Positions 50,987 to 57,859 of a stretch of DNA of 57,859 nucleotides are shown piece by piece. Where the stretch lies: NCBI GenBank assembly GCA_031275035.1, contig JAISPH010000070.1:1-57859 (forward strand). The letters are read 5' to 3'. Position numbers and translations under genes: made by a program. The notes under the pieces are model-generated. The model saw nothing but the letters and a program-made list of their open reading frames with translations. It made no database searches and had not been told where the DNA came from. Each line of letters opens with the position of its first letter. Position 1 is the first letter of the stretch. Source of the DNA: Treponema sp. (GTDB lineage: Bacteria > Spirochaetota > Spirochaetia > Treponematales > Breznakiellaceae).

Positions 50987-51445
50987 TTATGTCCGGGGAA
51001 CGCCGATGGAGTGGAGGGATTCGACAACGGCGGCGGCCCGTTTTTCCGTTATGGCCGTCAGGACCGCCTCCGCCTCTCCCTGCCGGTAACGGATGCACAG
51101 CCGGGGAGAAGGGGCAAAAAGTATGCGCTTCAGGAGAGATTTCTCCGTCTTCAGCTCCGCGGAAACAATGCGGTCCCTGGGTATAAAGATCGTCTTCTCC
51201 TTGGGCTGCTCCCCTCCGGTGGCGGCCCTGGACAGAGCCTGAATCCAGCTTTCGTGGGGAAAGTGATGTACCCGGAAGCCCCCTTCGGTGGCGATGAGGA
51301 GCCCCCAGAAGGATAGATCGTATTCGGCCCAGCCGGAAATATACTGGCCCAGGACAAAGGCCAGGACCTTCTCGCCGCACTTTTCTTCATATTCCCGCCA
51401 GAAAACGGCGGGATCGTTATTGGTGGTATTCTTCTGGAAAAGCAT
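50987..51445 (-). CDS. Hypothetical protein, last gene of the glycerol-3-phosphate-type unit
   Basis: A 152-residue protein without a signal peptide or recognised domain. It has aromatic-rich segments (LGQYISGWAEYDLSFWGLLI) and ends with a helix (EKRAAAVVESLHSIGVPRT). It starts 3 bp after the DUF1667 stop with no ribosome-binding site; TAGAAT precedes the ATG by 5 nt. Converges on the M24 gene. Its position suggests an accessory role, but nothing in the sequence says what. Confidence 0.7.
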   Translation of the reverse strand: MLFQKNTTNNDPAVFWREYEEKCGEKVLAFVLGQYISGWAEYDLSFWGLLIATEGGFRVHHFPHESWIQALSRAATGGEQPKEKTIFIPRDRIVSAELKTEKSLLKRILFAPSPRLCIRYRQGEAEAVLTAITEKRAAAVVESLHSIGVPRT

Positions 51446-51448
51446 AGG

Positions 51449-51826
51449 CTATTCTAAATCCCGAAGGGCGATTACGTCTATACCGCTGCCCCGCCAGCCG
51501 GCGATAACCACATCCCCGGCGTGGAGCGGCAGGGAAAGGCGGAGTTTGTAGATATCCGCCAGCAGCGCGGGGATCTGTTCTTTGGGGCAGGGCGCCGAGC
51601 TTTTTACCGGCGCCCGCCTCGGCCTGGAACTTGCAGGGGAACCCCCGCCGGGAGTTTCGGCAATGGCGCAGCCCGCCGTTACCTGCCGCCGGGGGGCGCT
51701 GATCTCTTCCCGGGCATAGACAGCCCCCCGGGGACAGCGGTTGCCCGTAACCGAGAGGCCGCCGGCGTCTTCGGTTACCGAGAGGGAACAGCCCATGGGG
51801 CATACAATACAGGTAAGGTTTCGCAC
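51449..51826 (-). CDS. DUF1667 small cysteine-rich redox protein
   Basis: A 125-residue protein with C6, C9, C13 and C31 near the N-terminus (MRNLTCIVCPMGCSL, NRCPRG), the signature of DUF1667. This family is regularly encoded beside FAD-dependent glycerol-3-phosphate dehydrogenase and NAD(P)H oxidoreductases and probably carries a metal or iron-sulfur centre. The middle third is rich in Pro/Arg/Ser. It lies 11 bp after the FAD oxidoreductase. Confidence 0.88.
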   Translation of the reverse strand: MRNLTCIVCPMGCSLSVTEDAGGLSVTGNRCPRGAVYAREEISAPRRQVTAGCAIAETPGGGSPASSRPRRAPVKSSAPCPKEQIPALLADIYKLRLSLPLHAGDVVIAGWRGSGIDVIALRDLE

Positions 51827-51837
51827 GGCCGCCGCCT

Positions 51838-53148
51838 CTACACTATCGAAATTTCAAGAACCGAACCGGAGCCGAATCCGGCGGCCTCCAGATCCCCCGC
51901 CCCCAGGGAGAGGCTTACCATCTCCGAAGGCTGGACATGGCCCTTCTTAATGGTTCTGATTACCCGGCTGTCCAGGCGCAGTTCCAAAACCGCATCATTT
52001 TTAACAGCCATCGACCGGAGATAGATGTTGCTATCCCCGCCGGGGTTGAGCCTTGAGGGGCTGACATAACGCACGTTGGAGCCCGCCTTGAGGCGGATCT
52101 GCATCCGGGGCCGCTTCCCCCGGAGCCAGTCCGCGGCAAAACGGCCTGCCCGGCGGCTTTCCTCTACGGCCCAGTCAACCAGATCGTGGACGTGGAGCAC
52201 ATTGCCGCAGGCAAAGATCCCTTCCACATTGGTCATCAGCGTGGAATCTACCACGGGGCCGCCGGTAGTTCCGCCGATCTCCACCCCGGCGTCTTTGGAA
52301 AGTTCATTTTCCGGCACCAGTCCCACCGAGAGAAGCACCGTATCGCAGCCGATACGGAAACTCTTTCCGGGAACCAGAACGCCGTTTTCCATGGGGGTAA
52401 CCTCCACCCCCTCCACCCGGTCATTGCCGAAGATGCTGGTAGTCTGGCAGGAAAGATGGAGGGGGATGTTGAAGTCATGGAGGCACTGGACAATGTTCCT
52501 GGTAAGCCCCGCGGGATAGGGCATAATCTCCACCACCGCCTTGACGGTACAGCCGGACCAGCTCATGCGCCGGGCCATGATCAGCCCGATGTCCCCGGAC
52601 CCGATGATCACCGCCTCCCGGCCGGGTATATAACCGTCGATGTTTATCAGCCGCTGGGCCAGCCCCGCGGTATAGACCCCGGCGGGACGGGAACCTGGAA
52701 TACGGACATTGCCCCGGTTCCGCTCCCGGCAGCCCATGGCCAGCACCACCGCCCGGGCAAGGATTCGGAGCACCCCCCGGGGGGAAACGCAGAAAAGCTC
52801 CTTCATGCCGGAGGACGGAACCCCTTCGCCTTCCTCCCGGTTTGAACGGAGGGCGAGGTCCCGGGGGGAGCCCCCGCCGATGGAGCTGACCGTCGTGTTA
52901 AGATAAACCGGAACCGCCGCATCGGCAATTCCGGCCATCAGCCTTCCGGCAAATTCGGGACCGGTAAGCTCCTCCCCAAATTCATGGAGGCCAAATCCGT
53001 TGTGGATGCACTGCATCAGGATTCCCCCCAGGTGATCCTCCCGTTCCAGGACGGCCGTCCTAAAACCGGCGCCGTGCAATTCCAGGGCCGCGGCCATTCC
53101 CGCCGCGCCGCCCCCTATAACCGCCGCATCGTATTGCAACTCCTTCAT
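51838..53148 (-). CDS. FAD/NAD(P)-dependent oxidoreductase partner of the GlpA-like dehydrogenase
   Basis: A 436-residue flavoprotein. AVIGGGAAGMAAALELHGAG at the N-terminus binds FAD, IIGSGDIGLIMARR near residue 190 binds NAD(P), and MTNVEGIFACGNVLHVHDLVD is the late FAD-binding motif. It overlaps the GlpA-like stop by 4 bp. In related operons this protein passes electrons between the dehydrogenase and DUF1667 or quinones. Specific acceptors are not known. Confidence 0.9.
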   Translation of the reverse strand: MKELQYDAAVIGGGAAGMAAALELHGAGFRTAVLEREDHLGGILMQCIHNGFGLHEFGEELTGPEFAGRLMAGIADAAVPVYLNTTVSSIGGGSPRDLALRSNREEGEGVPSSGMKELFCVSPRGVLRILARAVVLAMGCRERNRGNVRIPGSRPAGVYTAGLAQRLINIDGYIPGREAVIIGSGDIGLIMARRMSWSGCTVKAVVEIMPYPAGLTRNIVQCLHDFNIPLHLSCQTTSIFGNDRVEGVEVTPMENGVLVPGKSFRIGCDTVLLSVGLVPENELSKDAGVEIGGTTGGPVVDSTLMTNVEGIFACGNVLHVHDLVDWAVEESRRAGRFAADWLRGKRPRMQIRLKAGSNVRYVSPSRLNPGGDSNIYLRSMAVKNDAVLELRLDSRVIRTIKKGHVQPSEMVSLSLGAGDLEAAGFGSGSVLEISIV

Positions 53149-54668
53149 AGGACCCCGTCCGCCGGGCCGGACAAGTCCGCCGCCAGAACCCGGCTTGTCC
53201 CGCCGTGCTTGGTAACGGCGTCCCAGGAAAGGCCCGACTCATCCATGATAATCTTGATGATCTTATAGGTGCAGAAACCTCCCTGACAGCGGCCCATCTG
53301 GGCCCGGGTAAAGTACTTGATCCCGTCCAGGGTATGATGTCCCTGGCGGACCGCCTCCCGGATTTCAGCCTCGCTTACCTTCTCGCAGCGGCAGACCATG
53401 TTGCCCCAGGCGGGATCGGCGGCGATAAGCTCATCCAGTTCAAAGAAGCTTAACTCCCGGGACCGCCGGCGGCGTTTAACCAGGGGAACCCAGCCGGGTT
53501 TTTCGATCAACTCCAAGCCCATATCTTTGAGTATGTCCTTGACATATTCCCCTATGGCGGGTGAGGCGGTAAGTCCCGGAGACTGTATCCCCGCCACTTG
53601 CACCAGGGCGGGAGCCTTCTTTGAAGCTTTGATGTAGAAGTCCTCCTCCAGGCAGGGCCTGAGTCCGGCAAAGCTGGTGATTACGTCGTTCCGGGAGAGG
53701 GAAGGGATCATTTTTTTCCCCGAAGCCAGGATCTGTTCCAGCCTTTCCATGGTGGTGCCGAAATCGGTCTTCTCCGCGCTGTCCGCGGTGGGGCCCACCA
53801 GGACCGTACCCTCCACGGTGGGGATCACCAGCATGCCCTTGGAAACCGGAGTGGGCACCGGAAACACCACCCGGTCCGGCCTGGCCCGGGTCAGCCGGTC
53901 CAGGAGAAAGTACTCTCCCTTCCGGGCGCTGATGGTAAAATCCTCGGCGGCGAAGATCCGGGATACCTCGTCGGCATAGAGCCCCGCGGCGTTGACCGCA
54001 TACCGGGCCCGGATCGCCCGGCCGTCGCCGGCATGAATGGTCCAGCGGCCCCGGCGTCCGCCGCCGGAATCCCCCCCGCCTTCTCCGTCCCATTCCGCGG
54101 CGGACACCTTGTAGCCGGTGTAGAGCTTTACCCCGTTGTTCAAGGCCGATTCCACCAAGGCAAAAACAAAACGGTAGGGTTCCACAATGCCGCCGCCGGG
54201 GGCGTAGAGTCCCCCCACGGTATCCGGCGAAAGCTTGGGTTCCAGTTCAAGAATCCGGTCCCGGGAACAAAGTTCAAGGCCGATAACCCCGTTCTCCACC
54301 CCCTGCATAAAGAGATGTTCCACCGCCTTCATCTCATCGTCATGGAGGGCCGCCACAATGATGCCGCAGCGCTTAAACGGAAAGTCCAGCTCCCGCCGGA
54401 GCCGGTCGAACATGAGGTTCCCCTGCAGTTCAAGCCGGGCCTTCAGGTATTTTCCGTTGTGATGAAATCCGCCGTGGACTATCCCCGAATTGGCCTTGGA
54501 AGTTCCGAAGGATACATCCGCCCCCTTCTCCAGGACAGCCGTACTGATCCGGTACATGGAAAGCCGCCGGGCAATATTCGCCCCCGAAACGCCGCAGCCT
54601 ATAACAGCCACATCGTAAGCGGCCGGACCGGACGAAGGAGGATTTATGCTGGAAGAGCCGGACATCAT
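53145..54668 (-). CDS. GlpA-like FAD-dependent glycerol-3-phosphate dehydrogenase with [2Fe-2S] domain
   Basis: Oxidises glycerol-3-phosphate or a similar 2-hydroxyacid. From MMSGSSSINPP the product is 507 residues. It has AVIGCGVSGANIARRL for FAD, a DAO-type catalytic domain, and a C-terminal BFD-like cluster region with MVCRCEKVSEAEI and GRCQGGFC. The start at 54668 is chosen because a -10 TATAAT ends 6 nt before it; the next ATG at 54665 is an alternative. A 30-residue longer reading is rejected. It heads a four-gene unit (53145, 51838, 51449, 50987). Confidence 0.9.
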   Translation of the reverse strand: MMSGSSSINPPSSGPAAYDVAVIGCGVSGANIARRLSMYRISTAVLEKGADVSFGTSKANSGIVHGGFHHNGKYLKARLELQGNLMFDRLRRELDFPFKRCGIIVAALHDDEMKAVEHLFMQGVENGVIGLELCSRDRILELEPKLSPDTVGGLYAPGGGIVEPYRFVFALVESALNNGVKLYTGYKVSAAEWDGEGGGDSGGGRRGRWTIHAGDGRAIRARYAVNAAGLYADEVSRIFAAEDFTISARKGEYFLLDRLTRARPDRVVFPVPTPVSKGMLVIPTVEGTVLVGPTADSAEKTDFGTTMERLEQILASGKKMIPSLSRNDVITSFAGLRPCLEEDFYIKASKKAPALVQVAGIQSPGLTASPAIGEYVKDILKDMGLELIEKPGWVPLVKRRRRSRELSFFELDELIAADPAWGNMVCRCEKVSEAEIREAVRQGHHTLDGIKYFTRAQMGRCQGGFCTYKIIKIIMDESGLSWDAVTKHGGTSRVLAADLSGPADGVL

Positions 54669-54674
54669 ACTTTC

Positions 54675-54680
54675 ATTATA
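54675..54680 (-). promoter_or_regulatory. -10 box for a leaderless GlpA-like transcript
   Basis: Minus strand TATAAT at 54680-54675, 6 nt before the ATG. No convincing -35 at 17 bp and no Shine-Dalgarno sequence. Confidence 0.45.
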
Positions 54681-54774
54681 TATCAAACGGTTTTTTGCGC
54701 CATAGGAAAGTCCCCAGGAGAAGCCGCCGAAACGGAGGGATCTTAAACCCCTCGGCACAGCTTAGAAAATACGC

Positions 54775-54780
54775 TACAAT
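54775..54780 (+). promoter_or_regulatory. -10 box for a leaderless DUF4838-like transcript
   Basis: TACAAT at 54775-54780, exactly 6 nt before the ATG at 54787. The -35 region is weak. Diverges from the GlpA-like promoter. Confidence 0.42.
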
Positions 54781-54786
54781 GGGGCC

Positions 54787-55866
54787 ATGTTCATCTTTGA
54801 CGTAGCCAGGGACTGGGTTGTCCTGGCCCCCCTTAAGATTCCCGCGGGAAAGAAAGCGGGAGAGGAGATTGCCCATTATATAGAGGCCCTGCGGAAACAG
54901 GCGGGGCTGGCTCAAAAGGTTCCTGTACAGGATGCGGAAGGGCCCGCCCCGGCGGATACGGTTCCGGTGATCCTCCTCAATGTCGAAGGTGATGAGGGTG
55001 GCGGCTTCTCCTGGCGGGCAGGCTACGAGCGGCTTGAGATTTACGGCAAATCCCCCAGGGGTCTCTGCAACGGAACCTTCGATTTCCTCAACGCCCTGGG
55101 TATCTTCTGGCCCGAACCGCACCGGGAACGGCTGCCTCCCCTTGTCCGGGCCCATCCCTACGGCTATGACCTCAAAGTAACCAGGGCCAACACGCCCTCC
55201 AATACGGACAAGATCCGCAGGCGGCGCATTTTATTCAGCAACGCCGCCATGAAGAACGGCGAGCCCTGGCTTATCTGGGCGGCGCGGAACAAAATCGACG
55301 GGGCGATATTTCCCATTGAGGGGGAACCGTCCTTCCTTGCCGGACGCAGCGCCGCCCGCCGCCGGAAAGCGATGCTGCAGATCGCCGAACAGTACGGCCT
55401 TAAGATAGAAATCGGCGGCTGGGATCTGTCCCTGCTGGTTCCCCGGCGCCTCTTTTCCTCAAACCGGGAACTCTTCCGCATGGATTCGGGCTCCTGGAAA
55501 AGGGACCATCACTTCTGCGCCACCAATCCCGAAACCATCAGGATACTCGGGAAGGAGATGGAACGGCTCCTGCTTGCCCATCCCGGAACCGATGTATTCC
55601 ACCTTTGGCCCGACAGGGACCACGAAAAGACCTGGTGTTCCTGCCCAAGCTGCCGGGCCTTTACCCCCGAAGAACAGAACCGCATTGCGGTAAACGCCGC
55701 CGCCGACGTTTTGGCGGAACTGCGCCCAGGGGCGGCGATTTCTTTTTTTGAGGACACCGGCGAAGAGGGGGACATACTCCCCCGGGCGAATATGTTCATG
55801 CCCCCCGGACTGCCTGATGAGCCGGGAAAAGAAAAGGAAGGCTGGTTTATTGCCGGAAAGGGCTGA
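54787..55866 (+). CDS. DUF4838-like protein, possible glycoside hydrolase relative
   Basis: A 359-residue protein resembling the N-terminal and central parts of DUF4838/alpha-glucuronidase-like proteins. GLCNGTFDFLNALGIFWPEP near residue 95 corresponds to the family's N-terminal domain. HLWPDRDHEKTWCSCPSC near residue 278 contains a C-x-C-x2-C cluster found in DUF4838. No signal peptide is seen. The product ends about where a barrel should continue, so it may be shortened relative to homologues. Substrate unknown; a polysaccharide or host glycan is a guess. Confidence 0.65.
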   Translation: MFIFDVARDWVVLAPLKIPAGKKAGEEIAHYIEALRKQAGLAQKVPVQDAEGPAPADTVPVILLNVEGDEGGGFSWRAGYERLEIYGKSPRGLCNGTFDFLNALGIFWPEPHRERLPPLVRAHPYGYDLKVTRANTPSNTDKIRRRRILFSNAAMKNGEPWLIWAARNKIDGAIFPIEGEPSFLAGRSAARRRKAMLQIAEQYGLKIEIGGWDLSLLVPRRLFSSNRELFRMDSGSWKRDHHFCATNPETIRILGKEMERLLLAHPGTDVFHLWPDRDHEKTWCSCPSCRAFTPEEQNRIAVNAAADVLAELRPGAAISFFEDTGEEGDILPRANMFMPPGLPDEPGKEKEGWFIAGKG

Positions 55867-55884
55867 CGCTACGGCGCCTATTAC

Positions 55885-57351
55885 TCATTGGACTAAATAA
55901 GTGACAATGCCCGTGTATGAACCTCGGGCGCTGTTGGCGGTTCCAATCGTAATTTCCTTTATATTTGAAGGGATCTCCGCTTCAAGAAAAAATATTCCAT
56001 CTTCATCCTTTTGGAAGGGTATAAAGTTGTTTCCGTACATAAGGGCCATAATTCTCTTGTCATCCGCCCGAACCCTGAATTCATATTTAGCGTTCTTTCT
56101 GAGAGGCATTTCGATAGGATTTATAAGGGATATGGTATTCCCAAAAGAAGCATATTGCAGCGGATACATTACGCCGGTTCCGGCGCCGGCAATAACCCCC
56201 AATTCGGCGCAGGACTCGCCGTTCCGTGCGTTTTGTTTTCTTATAAAAAGCCTGGCAAGATAATTCCCCGGAGAGGGGAAAGAAAGGTACGCCTTATACA
56301 CATTTCCCTCTTTTTGGACAAAGGATCGATGTTCCAGCCTTGTGTCTCCATCATCGTCATAAACTTCAACATCGGGAATGAATCCATCCTTTAGAGAAAA
56401 TTCTAATTCTATTTTTCCTTCTGCCCTTAACACTTTATCCAAGTTTTTGAATTCGCCGAGAACTATTTCAAAAAATTTCGGCTCAAAAAAGGGGAACCGG
56501 GAGAAATCATCGGAGGAGACCGGCTTTTCAAGAAGCTGCTGGCGGGGATTTTCCGGAAAATGGTCATAAATAAAATATTCAGGCTTTATAAAAAGATAAT
56601 CCGTGGTATAATCCGCCTGAAAATTTCTACCCCGCAGGTTTCCCGCATCCCAGGTACTGTCAATAAAGTACCATGCGCCTTCAATATTGACCATATTCCA
56701 CGCATGGTTTGAATCGGAGGGACTTTCATCAACAAAGGGTGAAGAACCAACTCCCCGGGCATATCCGTGAACTACCTCGCATTCCACATTCATTTCGTCA
56801 CACAACTTTTTGAAAAAGTTTGAATACCCTTCACATACCGCCAGTCTGCTTTTTACTACCGATGCATAATCCTGCGGAGCATCCCTGCCGGACAGGAATG
56901 AAGCGGCATCGTACCGTATCGTCAAGGCCACAAGGTCGTGCGCTTTCTTTACTTTATCAAAGGGGTCTTTTGCATTCTGGACAATATAAGCCGCCGCCTG
57001 ACGTACATATTCAACCTGGTCCTTTGACCGGAGGGATTCAATATTCCGGGGCATACTTCTGATCCGCGGATCCGCCGTATCGGTTCTGTATGTATATGCG
57101 GCGTCATAAGATTCGGGTCCTGTGTAATTACGGGTCTGCTGCGAAACCGATGGATTGATGATTATATTATCCTGAGAAATTACATCGAAAATCGAAGTTC
57201 TTTTTTTGGAACGAGCCGTAGCCGACGGGTCTGTCTTTTTTTCAGCCGTATTATTTGCGGCGAATAAATCGTCGATGGCTTTAATGCCGGTTACACAGGC
57301 CGACAGGGAAAGGCATAAAAACGCCGCGGCCGGAAAACATATTCTTTTCAT
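55885..57351 (-). CDS. Transglutaminase-like lipoprotein
   Basis: A 488-residue exported protein. The lipobox LSAC puts the lipidated cysteine at residue 19. Residues 110-255 form a transglutaminase-core (TgpA/Slr0591-like) domain: AVCEGYSNFF has the nucleophile cysteine, SNHAWNMVNIEGAWYFIDSTWD supplies histidine and aspartate. The C-terminal 200 residues are beta-rich with no clear domain. Likely an envelope peptidase or amide-cleaving enzyme. It has a good promoter and diverges from the XRE regulator. Confidence 0.88.
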   Translation of the reverse strand: MKRICFPAAAFLCLSLSACVTGIKAIDDLFAANNTAEKKTDPSATARSKKRTSIFDVISQDNIIINPSVSQQTRNYTGPESYDAAYTYRTDTADPRIRSMPRNIESLRSKDQVEYVRQAAAYIVQNAKDPFDKVKKAHDLVALTIRYDAASFLSGRDAPQDYASVVKSRLAVCEGYSNFFKKLCDEMNVECEVVHGYARGVGSSPFVDESPSDSNHAWNMVNIEGAWYFIDSTWDAGNLRGRNFQADYTTDYLFIKPEYFIYDHFPENPRQQLLEKPVSSDDFSRFPFFEPKFFEIVLGEFKNLDKVLRAEGKIELEFSLKDGFIPDVEVYDDDGDTRLEHRSFVQKEGNVYKAYLSFPSPGNYLARLFIRKQNARNGESCAELGVIAGAGTGVMYPLQYASFGNTISLINPIEMPLRKNAKYEFRVRADDKRIMALMYGNNFIPFQKDEDGIFFLEAEIPSNIKEITIGTANSARGSYTGIVTYLVQ

Positions 57352-57368
57352 AATCCAACTCCTATCAT

Positions 57369-57442
57369 GGCTATAGGCTAATTAATTTGCTATTATACCT
57401 GTTTTATAGCTAATTGTAAAGCCATATTATTGGCTATTAGCA
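57369..57442. promoter_or_regulatory. Cluster of GGCTAT/GCTAAT motifs in the divergent region
   Basis: GGCTAT at 57369, GGCTAA at 57376, AGCTAA at 57408 and GGCTATTAGC (GCTA-T-TAGC palindrome) at 57432-57441. They flank both divergent promoters. They are candidate operators for the adjacent XRE protein. Confidence 0.4.
57392..57420 (-). promoter_or_regulatory. Promoter of the transglutaminase lipoprotein gene
   Basis: Minus strand TTTACA (57420-57415), 17-bp spacer, TATAAT (57397-57392), 41 bp before the ATG. Both hexamers are near consensus. Confidence 0.65.
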
Positions 57443-57450
57443 TAAAATTT

Positions 57451-57831
57451 ATGAATTTAAGGGAAATTTTCATTCTCAATCTGAAAAAATTCAGAAAGAT
57501 CCGGCGCCTTTCCCAGATGAACCTGGCGGAAAAATGCGACACCGCCGCAAGTTATATCGGGGAGATCGAAATAGGAAGAAAATTCCCTTCAATAGAAATG
57601 ATCGAAAAAATAGCCGGGGCCCTGAACATTGAAGCCTACCGGCTTTTTATCAACGAAACAAACGGCGGCGTCAACGAAACCCTTGAGTATCTTGCGGCCC
57701 TGCCCATCCGGGTACGGCTGGATCTGGCGGAACGGCTCAAGGACATTGTCCATAACGGTATCGGCCAGGTCCTGGCGCCGGATTATCCCAAAACTCCATC
57801 CCCGGAGACCGGGCTTTCGGAGATGAATTGA
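57451..57831 (+). CDS. XRE-family helix-turn-helix regulator
   Basis: DNA-binding protein of 126 residues from the ATG at 57451 (MNLREIFILNLKKFR). A TTG at 57430 would add seven residues. The helix-turn-helix spans about residues 18-45 (LSQMNLAEKCDTAASYIGEI) and is followed by EIGRKFPSIEMIEKIAGALN, the canonical XRE end. The C-terminal half is helical and of unknown role. No Shine-Dalgarno sequence is seen; TAGCAT lies 7 nt before the ATG. It probably controls the divergent lipoprotein gene. Confidence 0.88.
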   Translation: MNLREIFILNLKKFRKIRRLSQMNLAEKCDTAASYIGEIEIGRKFPSIEMIEKIAGALNIEAYRLFINETNGGVNETLEYLAALPIRVRLDLAERLKDIVHNGIGQVLAPDYPKTPSPETGLSEMN

Positions 57832-57859
57832 CGCCCTGTATCCGTGAACGCCGCGCTCC

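Noticed and set aside
54668..54758. 30-residue N-terminal extension of the GlpA-like protein
   Set aside because: It covers the predicted promoter and the added residues do not look like a signal or family sequence.

Overview
The window reads as a chromosomal segment of a spirochaete, most likely a Treponema and probably one of the termite-gut or free-living lineages rather than T. pallidum. The pointers are the spirochaetal ribosomal-protein layout (rpsL-rpsG-tuf-rpsJ with no fusA), an rpsP-khpA-rimM-trmD-rplS operon followed by FliK-like and FlhB-tail genes, HD-GYP and GGDEF proteins, pfs-luxS, a BspA-type leucine-rich-repeat protein, and mainly G+C-rich codons. The species assignment is inference; nothing in the window names the organism.

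Region 1 (1-14562, all minus strand) is a near-complete ribosomal protein cluster transcribed leftwards from a good promoter ahead of rpsL: rpsL, rpsG, tuf, the S10 and spc operons (rpsJ to rplO), secY, rpmJ, rpsM, rpsK and a truncated rpsD at the window edge. rpoA and rplQ would be expected just outside.

Region 2 (14882-25027, minus strand) is a visibly A+T-richer block inserted between housekeeping operons. It is one LacI-controlled operon: regulator, M20 amidohydrolase, class III aminotransferase, Rbs-type ABC transporter (binding lipoprotein, twin ATPase, permease), an L-fucose-isomerase-like protein and a zinc alcohol dehydrogenase. Two identical 16-bp operators lie downstream of a strong promoter. 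The enzyme set fits import and breakdown of an N-acylated or amino-substituted sugar-like compound. The substrate is unknown and this is the best candidate for an undescribed pathway.

Region 3 (25172-34976, plus strand) holds ffh, then rpsP-khpA-rimM-trmD-rplS, FliK-like, FlhB-tail, HD-GYP, yraN, two small spirochaetal proteins, a GGDEF diguanylate cyclase, and pfs and luxS of the activated methyl cycle. Many start codons overlap the preceding stop codon.

Region 4 (34977-37399) is a remodelled intergenic zone: an array of short palindromic repeats, a GntP-permease remnant, a structured leader with terminator, glycerate kinase, tRNA-Gly(CCC), and a duplicated tRNA 3' end. Region 5 (37400-47790) mixes RNA-modifying enzymes (RluA, TrmA-family, PcnB) with envelope and secreted proteins (a probable dead peptidase with TPRs, a PQQ-propeller/HEAT protein, a BspA-like LRR protein). 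A second, inverted copy of the repeat array lies at 48299-48708.

Region 6 (48759-57859) holds threonine aldolase with an M24 peptidase, a glycerol-3-phosphate-dehydrogenase-type trio (GlpA-like, FAD oxidoreductase, DUF1667) with a small orphan gene, a DUF4838-like protein, a transglutaminase lipoprotein and a divergent XRE regulator. Several genes here and elsewhere have a -10 box exactly 6 nt before the ATG and no Shine-Dalgarno sequence, which suggests leaderless transcripts.
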